From a virus, in IMG/VR virus record IMGVR_UViG_3300009169_000044, positions 1 to 37,493 of that record: DNA of 37,493 nt. One strand, 5' to 3'. A program made the translations under genes and the position numbers. Positions 1-5,489 of this stretch are shown here, piece after piece (position 1 is the first letter of the stretch; each line of letters starts with the position of its first letter). The notes under the pieces are model-generated. The model was given only the letters and a program-made list of their open reading frames with translations. It had not been told where the DNA came from and did not search any database.

Positions 1-330
1 GGCTAGGGTCAACCCTTTAGGGCTACAGAACCAGTGCAGGAACTCATAGCCTGTTGCCATTGGACCCGCAGAATTGAAGTGCAGTTCGGCAGCGACATCG
101 ACTTTGAGTTCCTTCAGCCTTTTAGCGAGCCAAAACATTGCCGAGCTGTAGCTCTTCCCCTCATACTGATCAACTAAAACAGTCGAGTGACCAGATTCTT
201 CGATTAGTTCGCAAACGCGTTTAGCAAGAGGCTGGTTGAAAGCCCACTCCGAAACGCCGTCAGTATTCACCGCACCTTTATCTCCGGCGCGGCTATGGCC
301 GACGCAAATAGCTACTAGTTTTTCCGTCAT
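1..330 (-). CDS. N-acetylmuramoyl-L-alanine amidase (endolysin), C-terminus cut by window edge
   Basis: The first 110 residues are present; the rest lies beyond position 1. The protein starts MTEKLVAICVGHSRAG. In the Amidase_3 fold, which cleaves the bond between muramic acid and L-alanine in peptidoglycan, zinc is held by His, Glu and His. Matching residues are visible as H12 in VGHSRAGDKGA, E28 in GVSEWAFN and H84 in AELHFNSAG. There is no signal peptide, so it would need a holin or another release route. Its ATG overlaps the stop of the preceding small ORF as ATGA, which suggests translational coupling. Small membrane proteins lie just upstream, so this is the end of a lysis cassette. The family call is fairly secure; the C-terminal part cannot be judged. 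Confidence 0.85.
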   Translation of the reverse strand, partial: MTEKLVAICVGHSRAGDKGAVNTDGVSEWAFNQPLAKRVCELIEESGHSTVLVDQYEGKSYSSAMFWLAKRLKELKVDVAAELHFNSAGPMATGYEFLHWFCSPKGLTLA

Positions 331-557
331 TTCGAATTAATGTTTCCGATAATAATCGCCCGTTGGTAGCTATACTGGCTGTGAAACTTCTGGCCGCGAC
401 CTGCTAATTGACCCTCAACAAAATGGTATTGGGTGAGGGGTTTAAGTGTCACGGTCACCGGATCGTAGAGTGCGCTTTCGCTGGAGCCTTTGCGAGAGTC
501 GTTCCAACCGCAACTTACTGAAGCCATCACCAATACTAGCGAGCCTATCCAGTTCAT
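327..557 (-). CDS. Possible o-spanin-like small lipoprotein or exported protein, embedded
   Basis: A 76-residue reading frame beginning MNWIGSLVLVMASVSCG: a short hydrophobic segment ending in Cys16, followed by a hydrophilic tail. This resembles an outer-membrane spanin lipoprotein, but the residues before the Cys (S-V-S) are a weak lipobox. The frame begins inside the 72-residue coiled-coil gene (442-660) in another frame, the Rz/Rz1 type of arrangement, and ends with ATGA overlap on the amidase start. The frame stays open upstream to 656, but that longer form would start with a Ser/Arg-rich stretch, so I prefer the ATG at 557. No clear Shine-Dalgarno is seen. A chance overlapping frame remains possible. 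Confidence 0.45.
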   Translation of the reverse strand: MNWIGSLVLVMASVSCGWNDSRKGSSESALYDPVTVTLKPLTQYHFVEGQLAGRGQKFHSQYSYQRAIIIGNINSK

Positions 558-660
558 CTTCGATTTGATCCAACTCTGTCTCGCGCTGCCGAGACACCCA
601 TTCTGCATACGCATTGCACGCAGCAGTAAGAGCCGTGAGTAACGCGAGGAGGGCATTCAC
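442..660 (-). CDS. Small coiled-coil protein with N-terminal hydrophobic segment, possible i-spanin-like
   Basis: 72 residues starting at GTG directly after the TAA of the 51-residue membrane protein gene. Residues 1-18 are hydrophobic (MNALLALLTALTAACNAYA). The rest is highly charged and heptad-like (ETELDQIEDELDRLASIGD, then an Arg-rich tail), which predicts a helix or coiled coil. One N-terminal membrane helix plus a coiled coil is the layout of inner-membrane spanin subunits, though this protein is shorter than lambda Rz. It lies between a small membrane protein and the amidase, so a lysis role is likely. The function is inferred from layout and context, not from recognised homology. Confidence 0.6.
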   Translation of the reverse strand: MNALLALLTALTAACNAYAEWVSRQRETELDQIEDELDRLASIGDGFSKLRLERLSQRLQRKRTLRSGDRDT

Positions 661-816
661 TTATTTGGTTGAATCCGCAGCTTTAATCAGACCGACCCCT
701 GCTGTCACAGAAGTAATTAGAGCACCAATATCAAATGAGCCGCCCTTCAGAAAAGAGATAGCGGCAAAGCAAATAGCGGATATAATAGTAAGAACACCTA
801 GGGTAGTCGTCTTCAT
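661..816 (-). CDS. Small membrane protein, holin candidate
   Basis: A 51-residue protein read directly from the sequence: it begins MKTTTLGVLTIISAICFAAI and ends in GVGLIKAADSTK. It has two hydrophobic segments, about residues 5-23 and 30-45, separated by KGGSFD. Its stop codon touches the GTG of the next gene, and the amidase is two genes downstream. Size, two predicted membrane segments and position fit a small holin or holin-associated protein. The hydrophobicity and gene order are seen; the holin role is inferred. A hairpin (817-843) lies immediately before its ATG. Confidence 0.6.
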   Translation of the reverse strand: MKTTTLGVLTIISAICFAAISFLKGGSFDIGALITSVTAGVGLIKAADSTK

Positions 817-843
817 GGGTATAAGAATACGCTCTTATGACCC
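817..843 (-). promoter_or_regulatory. Hairpin directly upstream of the small membrane protein start
   Basis: GGGT-ATAAGA at 817-826 pairs with TCTTAT-(G)-ACCC at 833-843 around a 6-nt loop, with one bulged base. In the leftward transcript it would form just before the ATG at 816, so it could limit access to the start or mark an RNA end. No U-run follows. The structure is seen; its role is unknown. Confidence 0.35.
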
Positions 844-859
844 CCTAGTCAAGCGATTT

Positions 860-1177
860 TTACTGACGCTTCATCGAACGCTCAATGGCGATCACAAAAG
901 AATTACCCTTGGGCTCTTTTTCTTGGCCATACATTTTGCCTTTTCCGCCGCACTTATCGCAGCAGCCTTCTTCTTCGTAACCCTCCGATCCCTCCCCTGA
1001 TTCTTCCTCGTATTCTTCTGAGTTTTCGCTTTCGTTTTCCGGTGCGGTAACTGGTTGACCACCTAATTCTAGTGGCATAAGTTTACCACCCATAACGACG
1101 AACATGCCATCCAACTTAAACGGTTTAGTCTGGGCATCTTGGGGGAGTTTGAGGCCTTCAGGAATTGGGATGTGCAT
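860..1177 (-). CDS. Small acidic protein with CCxxC cluster
   Basis: 105 residues, function not recognised. The start MHIPIPEGLKLP and the central GGKLMPLELGG match the 87-residue protein encoded at 1346-1609 (LPIPEGLEIPEG and GGQLYPLAVGG), and both end in a basic ER/KxMK tail, so the two are paralogues. Residues about 50-75 are Glu/Ser-rich and very acidic, followed by CCDKCGGKGK, a short cysteine cluster that could bind a metal. The ATG overlaps the stop of the upstream membrane-protein gene by one base (TAATG), which suggests re-initiation or coupling. It lies between capsid and lysis genes, so it could be a minor virion or assembly protein, but this is a guess from position. Confidence 0.7.
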   Translation of the reverse strand: MHIPIPEGLKLPQDAQTKPFKLDGMFVVMGGKLMPLELGGQPVTAPENESENSEEYEEESGEGSEGYEEEGCCDKCGGKGKMYGQEKEPKGNSFVIAIERSMKRQ

Positions 1178-1344
1178 TAGTTTTTTTTTCTAATTACGTA
1201 AAATAAAGAGATAAGGCCGACGAGCAAGCCAACAAACAAAGAAGCCGTGCGTAAGTAGGCATCGAGTTGGTCTTGGAAAGAAACAATAACCCCCACAGCG
1301 GGAGCTACTGATCCAGTCACGGCATTAAAGCTACGCTCGAACAT
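1177..1344 (-). CDS. Small membrane protein, 55 aa, ends at an A9 tract
   Basis: 55 residues: MFERSFNAVTGSVAP at the start and a clear C-terminal hydrophobic segment (residues 34-50, ASLFVGLLVGLISLFYV), followed by IRKKN. Spacing is very tight: the upstream stop ends 1 nt before its ATG, and its own stop overlaps the next ATG as TAATG. A single C-terminal membrane helix with a basic end near lysis genes fits a holin-like or tail-anchored protein. Its last codons are AGA AAA AAA AAC TAA, and the downstream gene lies in the -1 frame (see findings). The ORF is well supported by packing; the function is not known. Confidence 0.6.
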   Translation of the reverse strand: MFERSFNAVTGSVAPAVGVIVSFQDQLDAYLRTASLFVGLLVGLISLFYVIRKKN

Positions 1345-1345
1345 C

Positions 1346-1609
1346 TTACATTTTAGGCTTTTTCATTGCCTTCTCGACAGCGGATGCAAAAGAATTTGGG
1401 CCCTCGGGCATCTCTTCTTCGGGCATCTCTTCTTCGGGCATCTCTTCTTCGGGCATTTCCTCTTCAGGAGCCTCAACATCAGGGAAGGCAATGCCGCCAA
1501 CCGCAAGTGGGTAAAGCTGCCCGCCGTCAACGGTGTACGTAGTTACGAGATCAAAGGTCTCGCCTTCTGGAATCTCAAGTCCTTCGGGAATAGGTAGGTA
1601 AGCAGGCAT
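1346..1609 (-). CDS. Small acidic protein with tandem PEEEM repeats
   Basis: 87 residues. The N-terminal part (LPIPEGLEIPEG, later DGGQLYPLAVGG) matches the 105-residue paralogue at 860-1177. The middle holds four tandem PEEEM pentapeptides, and the C-terminus (NSFASAVEKAMKKPKM) is basic and helical, like the paralogue's NSFVIAIERSMKRQ. Thus the two share ordered ends joined by a variable acidic linker. It is packed 2 nt after the 92-residue gene. No enzymatic motif is seen. A structural or assembly role is plausible because it lies in the capsid-lysis operon. Confidence 0.7.
   Translation of the reverse strand: MPAYLPIPEGLEIPEGETFDLVTTYTVDGGQLYPLAVGGIAFPDVEAPEEEMPEEEMPEEEMPEEEMPEGPNSFASAVEKAMKKPKM
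1406..1465 (-). repeat. Four tandem 15-bp units encoding PEEEM
   Basis: The plus-strand unit GGGCATCTCTTCTTC occurs three times without change (1406-1450), and a fourth copy (1451-1465) has two substitutions. The near identity suggests recent slippage expansion. The unit length of 15 nt keeps the reading frame. Confidence 0.9.
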
Positions 1610-1611
1610 AA

Positions 1612-1890
1612 TTACTTTTTGGTTGTGCGGTAAATCTTAAGCGCAAACTGATTCGGGGTCAAAGCTTCTGATCCCTCCTGACCCATAAGGTTGGTGATAG
1701 CTGCCATTTTCTGACCAACAACATCCAAAAAGCTTTTTTTTGGCTCAACTGCTGGCGACCCCTTAGGTGTAGCAGAAGCAGGGGCACCAATTTCTGGGTT
1801 GATATTGGGGTTCTTATTATACAGAGCCATTAGCTCTTCTCTGCTACGTTTAGGGGGAGCAGATGGTTTTTCTACTTTAATTTCAGCCAT
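1612..1890 (-). CDS. Hypothetical small protein in the capsid-lysis operon
   Basis: 92 residues, starting MAEIKVEKPSAPPKRSREEL. The N-terminal half is Pro/Lys-rich and probably disordered (PASATPKGSPAVEPKK). The C-terminal half (SFLDVVGQKMAAITNLMGQ and ALTPNQFALKIYRTTKK) looks helical. I do not recognise a family. It follows a structured intergenic region (1913-1989) and is packed 2 nt ahead of the next gene. A minor virion or assembly role would fit its position only. Confidence 0.65.
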   Translation of the reverse strand: MAEIKVEKPSAPPKRSREELMALYNKNPNINPEIGAPASATPKGSPAVEPKKSFLDVVGQKMAAITNLMGQEGSEALTPNQFALKIYRTTKK

Positions 1891-1912
1891 AAGTCAGGTG
1901 CGGAAAAGGAGT

Positions 1913-1989
1913 CCCCCCATCCTGTTTCAAGATGCCTGCTGTAAAGATACATGAGGCAAGAGTCGAGAAACAGGATAAGGGGTGGGGGG
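1913..1989 (-). promoter_or_regulatory. Long inverted repeat after the small structural gene
   Basis: CCCCCCATCCTGTTTC (1913-1928) pairs with GAAACAGGAT (1967-1976) and GGGGGG (1984-1989). The inner stem is a perfect 10 bp, and the outer C6/G6 stem is separated by an asymmetric bulge. It begins just 2 nt past the stop of the 140-residue gene in the leftward direction. It could be a transcript 3' end, a partial terminator or a structured leader for the 92-residue gene. No U-run follows. Confidence 0.5.
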
Positions 1990-1990
1990 T

Positions 1991-2413
1991 TTAGTGTGTG
2001 CGATACCAAGCAACACCGTCGCTAAGGTAACGAGCAGTTGCAGTAGTAAGGAGCGGCGTAGATGTCGCGCCAGCGGGGACCAGAGAAGTATAGAAGATAG
2101 CACCTGCGACAGTAGAAACGGTTGCTGTTCCAGATCCACCATTCATAATAATGATGTCACGAAGAGATCCAGAAGGTTCTGGGGCGGTAACAGTGCTCGT
2201 ACTACCACTTGCAATAAGGGTCAATCGAGCACTGACCACAATCGTTCCAGCGGCAGTAGATACTACATCAGCGGCGGAAACACCGTTGATCTGGTTCAAA
2301 GAAACCTTACGCACCTTGGACGAGCCGGAGCCAGTCAAGTCGTAGATTGGGAGCAGATCATCGCCGGAAGGCGTGAACGAAGCGAGAGTTGGGAGGTCGT
2401 CGAGAGTAGGCAT
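1991..2413 (-). CDS. Probable small structural protein, Thr/Ser/Ala-rich
   Basis: 140 residues. The start, MPTLDDLPTLASFTPSGDDL, is followed by a repetitive Ser/Thr/Val/Ala sequence rich in short beta-strand patterns (TIVVSARLTLIASGST, TATVSTVAGAIFYTS) and ends SDGVAWYRTH. Low charge and beta-rich composition resemble head decoration or fibre-like phage proteins. It lies directly downstream of the capsid gene, where decoration proteins often sit, separated by a strong hairpin. Family membership is not recognised, so decoration protein is an inference. Confidence 0.65.
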   Translation of the reverse strand: MPTLDDLPTLASFTPSGDDLLPIYDLTGSGSSKVRKVSLNQINGVSAADVVSTAAGTIVVSARLTLIASGSTSTVTAPEPSGSLRDIIIMNGGSGTATVSTVAGAIFYTSLVPAGATSTPLLTTATARYLSDGVAWYRTH

Positions 2414-2437
2414 CGTTTTAAGTAGTTAAAGGATGAA

Positions 2438-2471
2438 GCTAAGGGGCTCCCGATTAAGGAAGCCCCTTAGC
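2438..2471 (-). terminator. Strong hairpin downstream of the capsid gene
   Basis: GCTAAGGGGCT (2438-2448) and AGCCCCTTAGC (2461-2471) form a perfect 11-bp GC-rich stem, 9 nt past the stop codon of the major capsid gene in the leftward direction. No long U-run follows on the minus strand, so this may be an inefficient terminator or an mRNA-stabilising 3' structure that sets capsid expression above its downstream genes. Confidence 0.6.
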
Positions 2472-2480
2472 GTTTAGGGT

Positions 2481-3767
2481 TTAGGCAGCAGGAGTGGTGC
2501 TGGTCCGCTTGAAGAGGAACACATAACCAAACTCGGTTTTGATTGGCTTCGTAGCAGAGGCGAGAACGCCACGGAAGAAACCAATCGTGCCATCAGGATT
2601 GAGGTCAACCGAAGGGATGTTCTTCCAGTTGAACTTACCGCGATAGTTGACGGGGTCGAAGGTCAGACCGTTGGAGCCGCTGATTGGCTCGGGGATCTGG
2701 CTTTCCATGACATCCATGTGGAGCACGTAAGCGGCTTCATAGGTTGCGGTTTCGTATGCGGCATTGAGGGTGATGATACCGGAAGTAGCCGTATATGGTT
2801 GGACACGGGTGAGGGTGCCGGAACCGTCGTCGTCCGAGTGAGTGAACCGAGGGGCGAGATCGTCGATCAAGTGGTAGAAACCACGGAAGGACTTCTCGAT
2901 GCCCAACGGTGCAATCAGATCGCTGACCTTTGCATTGTTGTAGCGAACGTCGTCGCGGAATCCGGCTTCGGTTTGCAGCGCGTAGGATGCTTCCGAAGAG
3001 CAGACAAGGGCGAAGACAGGACGAGCGTTTTCACGACCGTAAGCGTTCGTGCCTGCGCCAGCGCGGACCAACTTGAAGTAGGCACTGTCAAGAACCTTGT
3101 TACTGATGTTGGCGGTAGGGGCGACGACAGTGGAACCAGCGGTGGCGGTACCTTCGTAAGCGGTCGAGGTGGTCGAAGCGGATGCAAGACACACAACAAG
3201 ATTGCCTGCAACCTTGTCATACTGATCGCGATAACGCTCTTCCCACGAATACTTCGTGGATTCCGTCATGGCATCCATGATGGCGCGAAGTTGTTCGGTG
3301 CGGTAAGCAGCGAAGCGGAGATCCTCGACATTGATCTTAGGCGACTCAACGGTAGCGCGTTCCAGCGAGTACTGCTTGAGTTGACGACCGAAGGCAAGGA
3401 AGCTTTTGCCGGAACCAGCACCAATGTTGGTGTCTTGTGCTCCGGTAAGGATCTGATCGAGGGTGCTGCCAGTAGCAATTGACTCAGCAGGGCTTGCACC
3501 AACACCAGTCCAAACCGAACTTCCGGCAAGCGTAGAGCCGTTAGCGGTGGTGGTTGGGAGCGCACGATCATAGATCAGCGTGCCGAGGGTGTAGCCCATT
3601 CCGTCAGGAAAGGCGGTTTGCTTGATGAGGTCCATCCACGGGGAGGTGTGGAGGGTACGACGATAGATGTCTTGACCGATACGGTTAGCCTCTTGAGTGA
3701 GGATGGTATCGATTGCGGTGGTCGAATTGGTTGGATTCGAAAAAGTTTGTCCAGCGTTTACAGCCAT
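2481..3767 (-). CDS. Major capsid protein
   Basis: 428 residues, beginning MAVNAGQTFSNPTNSTT. It is the right size for a phage coat protein, without signal peptide or enzymatic motif. The N-terminal stretch (ILTQEANRIGQDIYRRTLHT, then SPWMDLI) and the composition, with low Cys and many Gly/Ala/Thr, match capsid subunits seen next to a scaffold and portal. Neighbours are decisive: portal, scaffold-like gene, this gene, then a strong hairpin, the usual head-gene order. No Shine-Dalgarno is visible before the ATG; the leader is A/T-rich. Which capsid lineage (HK97-type or a subfamily) cannot be settled by eye. Confidence 0.8.
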   Translation of the reverse strand: MAVNAGQTFSNPTNSTTAIDTILTQEANRIGQDIYRRTLHTSPWMDLIKQTAFPDGMGYTLGTLIYDRALPTTTANGSTLAGSSVWTGVGASPAESIATGSTLDQILTGAQDTNIGAGSGKSFLAFGRQLKQYSLERATVESPKINVEDLRFAAYRTEQLRAIMDAMTESTKYSWEERYRDQYDKVAGNLVVCLASASTTSTAYEGTATAGSTVVAPTANISNKVLDSAYFKLVRAGAGTNAYGRENARPVFALVCSSEASYALQTEAGFRDDVRYNNAKVSDLIAPLGIEKSFRGFYHLIDDLAPRFTHSDDDGSGTLTRVQPYTATSGIITLNAAYETATYEAAYVLHMDVMESQIPEPISGSNGLTFDPVNYRGKFNWKNIPSVDLNPDGTIGFFRGVLASATKPIKTEFGYVFLFKRTSTTPAA

Positions 3768-3805
3768 AGGGGTGTTTAGTTAAGAAGTTAAAAGGGGTTG
3801 TTGAA

Positions 3806-3934
3806 TTAGAAAGAATACACGGTTGTCGCAGAAGCAGGCGACAGGCGCATAGGCCCAAGCTTCAAGTTGTCCTTTAGATCTACCCAACTACTAGAACCAA
3901 ATTCTCTCTTGCGAGACGGTATGGAGCAAACCAA
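3806..3934 (-). CDS. Possible very small ORF between scaffold and capsid
   Basis: An open frame of 42 codons with a TTG start, containing GSSSWVDLKDNLKLGPMR and ending SATTVYSF. Its composition looks coding rather than random, and it fills most of the gap between the scaffold hairpin and the capsid gene. There is no ATG and no Shine-Dalgarno, so it could equally be a gene remnant or untranslated leader. Low confidence. Confidence 0.2.
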   Translation of the reverse strand: MVCSIPSRKREFGSSSWVDLKDNLKLGPMRLSPASATTVYSF

Positions 3935-3962
3935 TAGTGTTGTAAAATTTCAGGTCGCAAGA

Positions 3963-4011
3963 AGCTTCGTATAAAACCAATTAGTTGTCAACTCAAATTT
4001 TATACGAAGCT
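3963..4011 (-). promoter_or_regulatory. Perfect 14-bp inverted repeat after the scaffold gene
   Basis: AGCTTCGTATAAAA (3963-3976) and TTTTATACGAAGCT (3998-4011) are perfect complements with a 21-nt loop, 11 nt past the scaffold stop in the leftward direction. The loop itself has a small inverted repeat (AGTT/AACT). No U-run follows on the minus strand. Roles considered are transcript end, processing site separating scaffold from capsid mRNA, or protein-binding operator. Confidence 0.5.
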
Positions 4012-4022
4012 ATAACTTTTAT

Positions 4023-5138
4023 TTAACCAAAGGCAGCAGCGACAGCATCGACAAAGGATTTGCCATCAAGTGCTGTGGGCGCAGAACTAGTATTCAGAGA
4101 CCCGCCACCAGCTTTAGGTGTTGATCGATCATAGTCTGCAAGACGAGAAGTAAGCACATCGATCTCTTTTTGGAGATTCATATATTGGCCAACCATCTTA
4201 GGCAGTAGCTTTGCGGCCATCGCTTGGTATGTGCTGTTTACATGATCAAGTGTGGCGGGATCAATCTGTGCTGCTTCTTTTGCAATCTGGTTCAAATCAA
4301 CGCCGTCGACGCCATTGAGGAATGCTACTTTGCTGCGTAGTTTGTCAGCAACCGCATTAGCGGCTTCCTGACGTTGCTGGACGCGCTGCACCAGTTCCGC
4401 TTTGTGGTGTTCCTGATCAAGAGCTTGGGCCTCTTGTAGGGCCTCCTGTGCGTTCTCTTGTAGCACACGGCGTTGCTCAAGGATTGGTTTTACTTCCTCG
4501 ATGATCTTGTAGATACGGAATTTATCGCGGTCGCTCGCGGCAGCAAGCAGTTCGGCAAGCTGTTCTTCTTGGGCTGTCTCATCGCTCATGGCGATAATGT
4601 CAAGCAGCCCGTTGCCGTCTACTTGATACTTCTCTGCAATAGCGTCGGCTTCAGTTACAAGGTTAAGCAGTGGCTGCTCGACCAAAGACTTGTATGCCTG
4701 ACTCTGTTCCAGATTCGAAACAATCATCTGTTGCTCGTATTGAGCAACACGATCCTGTAGGTTAGCGTATTCAGGATTATTGGCAAGGGCTTCAAGTTCT
4801 TGTAGGCGGCTAGCCTTCTGGGCCGTATCCTGCTCAAGTTCGTCCGCACGGGTCTTGTAGGTTTTCAACTCAGCCTTGAGTTCTTTAAACCGCCGCGCTG
4901 CCTGAGGGGTCCAGTCTTTTGCGTTGTCCTCAAAATCAAGGTCGGACAGTGGGTCGTTTGACTTAGGTGTCTCCGATGGGGCGGGGGCTTCTGCTTGTTC
5001 GGCAGGAACTTGGCTTTCGGCTTGTGGGTTATCTATCGAATCGAAAAACGAATCGAGGGACTCAACAAATCCACCGTTATTGGATGGTGTGGACTCCACT
5101 ACTGGAGATTCAACTGGTGCTGCTTCTGGTGCGCTCAT
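4023..5138 (-). CDS. Scaffolding-like protein
   Basis: 371 residues, acidic, Gln/Glu/Ala-rich. The N-terminal 80 residues are disordered (repeated Pro/Ser/Glu). The middle (about 85-330) is a long run of charged heptads consistent with extended coiled coil (KELKAELKTYKTRADELEQ and QRVQQRQEAANAVADKLRS). The C-terminus is short and hydrophobic (GKSFVDAVAAAFG). Phage scaffolds are typically helical, acidic and encoded between portal and major capsid genes, exactly this position. No protease signature is seen in it. The role is inferred from composition and gene order. A 14-bp inverted repeat follows the stop codon. Confidence 0.7.
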   Translation of the reverse strand: MSAPEAAPVESPVVESTPSNNGGFVESLDSFFDSIDNPQAESQVPAEQAEAPAPSETPKSNDPLSDLDFEDNAKDWTPQAARRFKELKAELKTYKTRADELEQDTAQKASRLQELEALANNPEYANLQDRVAQYEQQMIVSNLEQSQAYKSLVEQPLLNLVTEADAIAEKYQVDGNGLLDIIAMSDETAQEEQLAELLAAASDRDKFRIYKIIEEVKPILEQRRVLQENAQEALQEAQALDQEHHKAELVQRVQQRQEAANAVADKLRSKVAFLNGVDGVDLNQIAKEAAQIDPATLDHVNSTYQAMAAKLLPKMVGQYMNLQKEIDVLTSRLADYDRSTPKAGGGSLNTSSAPTALDGKSFVDAVAAAFG

Positions 5139-5154
5139 AATTTATGGTAGAGAA

Positions 5155-5445
5155 TTATTCGATATGTGACCATTCTTCTGGCACATTGTTTCGTGATGTC
5201 GGAGACTTAGTAAGTTTTTGTAGGTCTCGGTAGAAATCATTGTATCCGCCTAGCCAGCAGATGCGTTCGTTATTGCCGGAACTACCAACAATACTTGAGT
5301 AAGTCGGCTGTGCTGCATTGGTTAAGGTAGCACATGCAACTTGCAGGATAGGATCATCGAGGATCTCTCGGAGTCGGGTAATTGCGGCGATATCGTTAAA
5401 CCAATGCTCTAGCGGCTTCGGCACAGTAACTTTACGTGGAGGCAT
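5155..5445 (-). CDS. Hypothetical small protein between portal and scaffold
   Basis: 96 residues, with Trp/Tyr-rich, folded-looking sequence (MPPRKVTVPKPLEHWFNDI, later ERICWLGGYNDFYRDLQKL). There is no membrane segment or catalytic motif. It lies between the portal and scaffold genes in the same orientation, a place where small head-assembly or connector proteins are found. I do not recognise a named family. The ATG at 5445 is preceded by an AT-rich leader without Shine-Dalgarno. Confidence 0.7.
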   Translation of the reverse strand: MPPRKVTVPKPLEHWFNDIAAITRLREILDDPILQVACATLTNAAQPTYSSIVGSSGNNERICWLGGYNDFYRDLQKLTKSPTSRNNVPEEWSHIE

Positions 5446-5489
5446 ATGGATATAAAACCGTAAGCACTACGGTTTGTCAAATACTTTAT

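Noticed and set aside
614-1000. Plus-strand frame of 128 codons in the lysis region
   Set aside because: It is antisense to two small minus-strand genes whose packing and hydrophobic patterns are more convincing.
2718-3482. Long plus-strand frame opposite the capsid gene
   Set aside because: It lies fully antisense within the major capsid gene, has repetitive Gly/Arg/Val composition caused by the other strand's codons, and no start signal.
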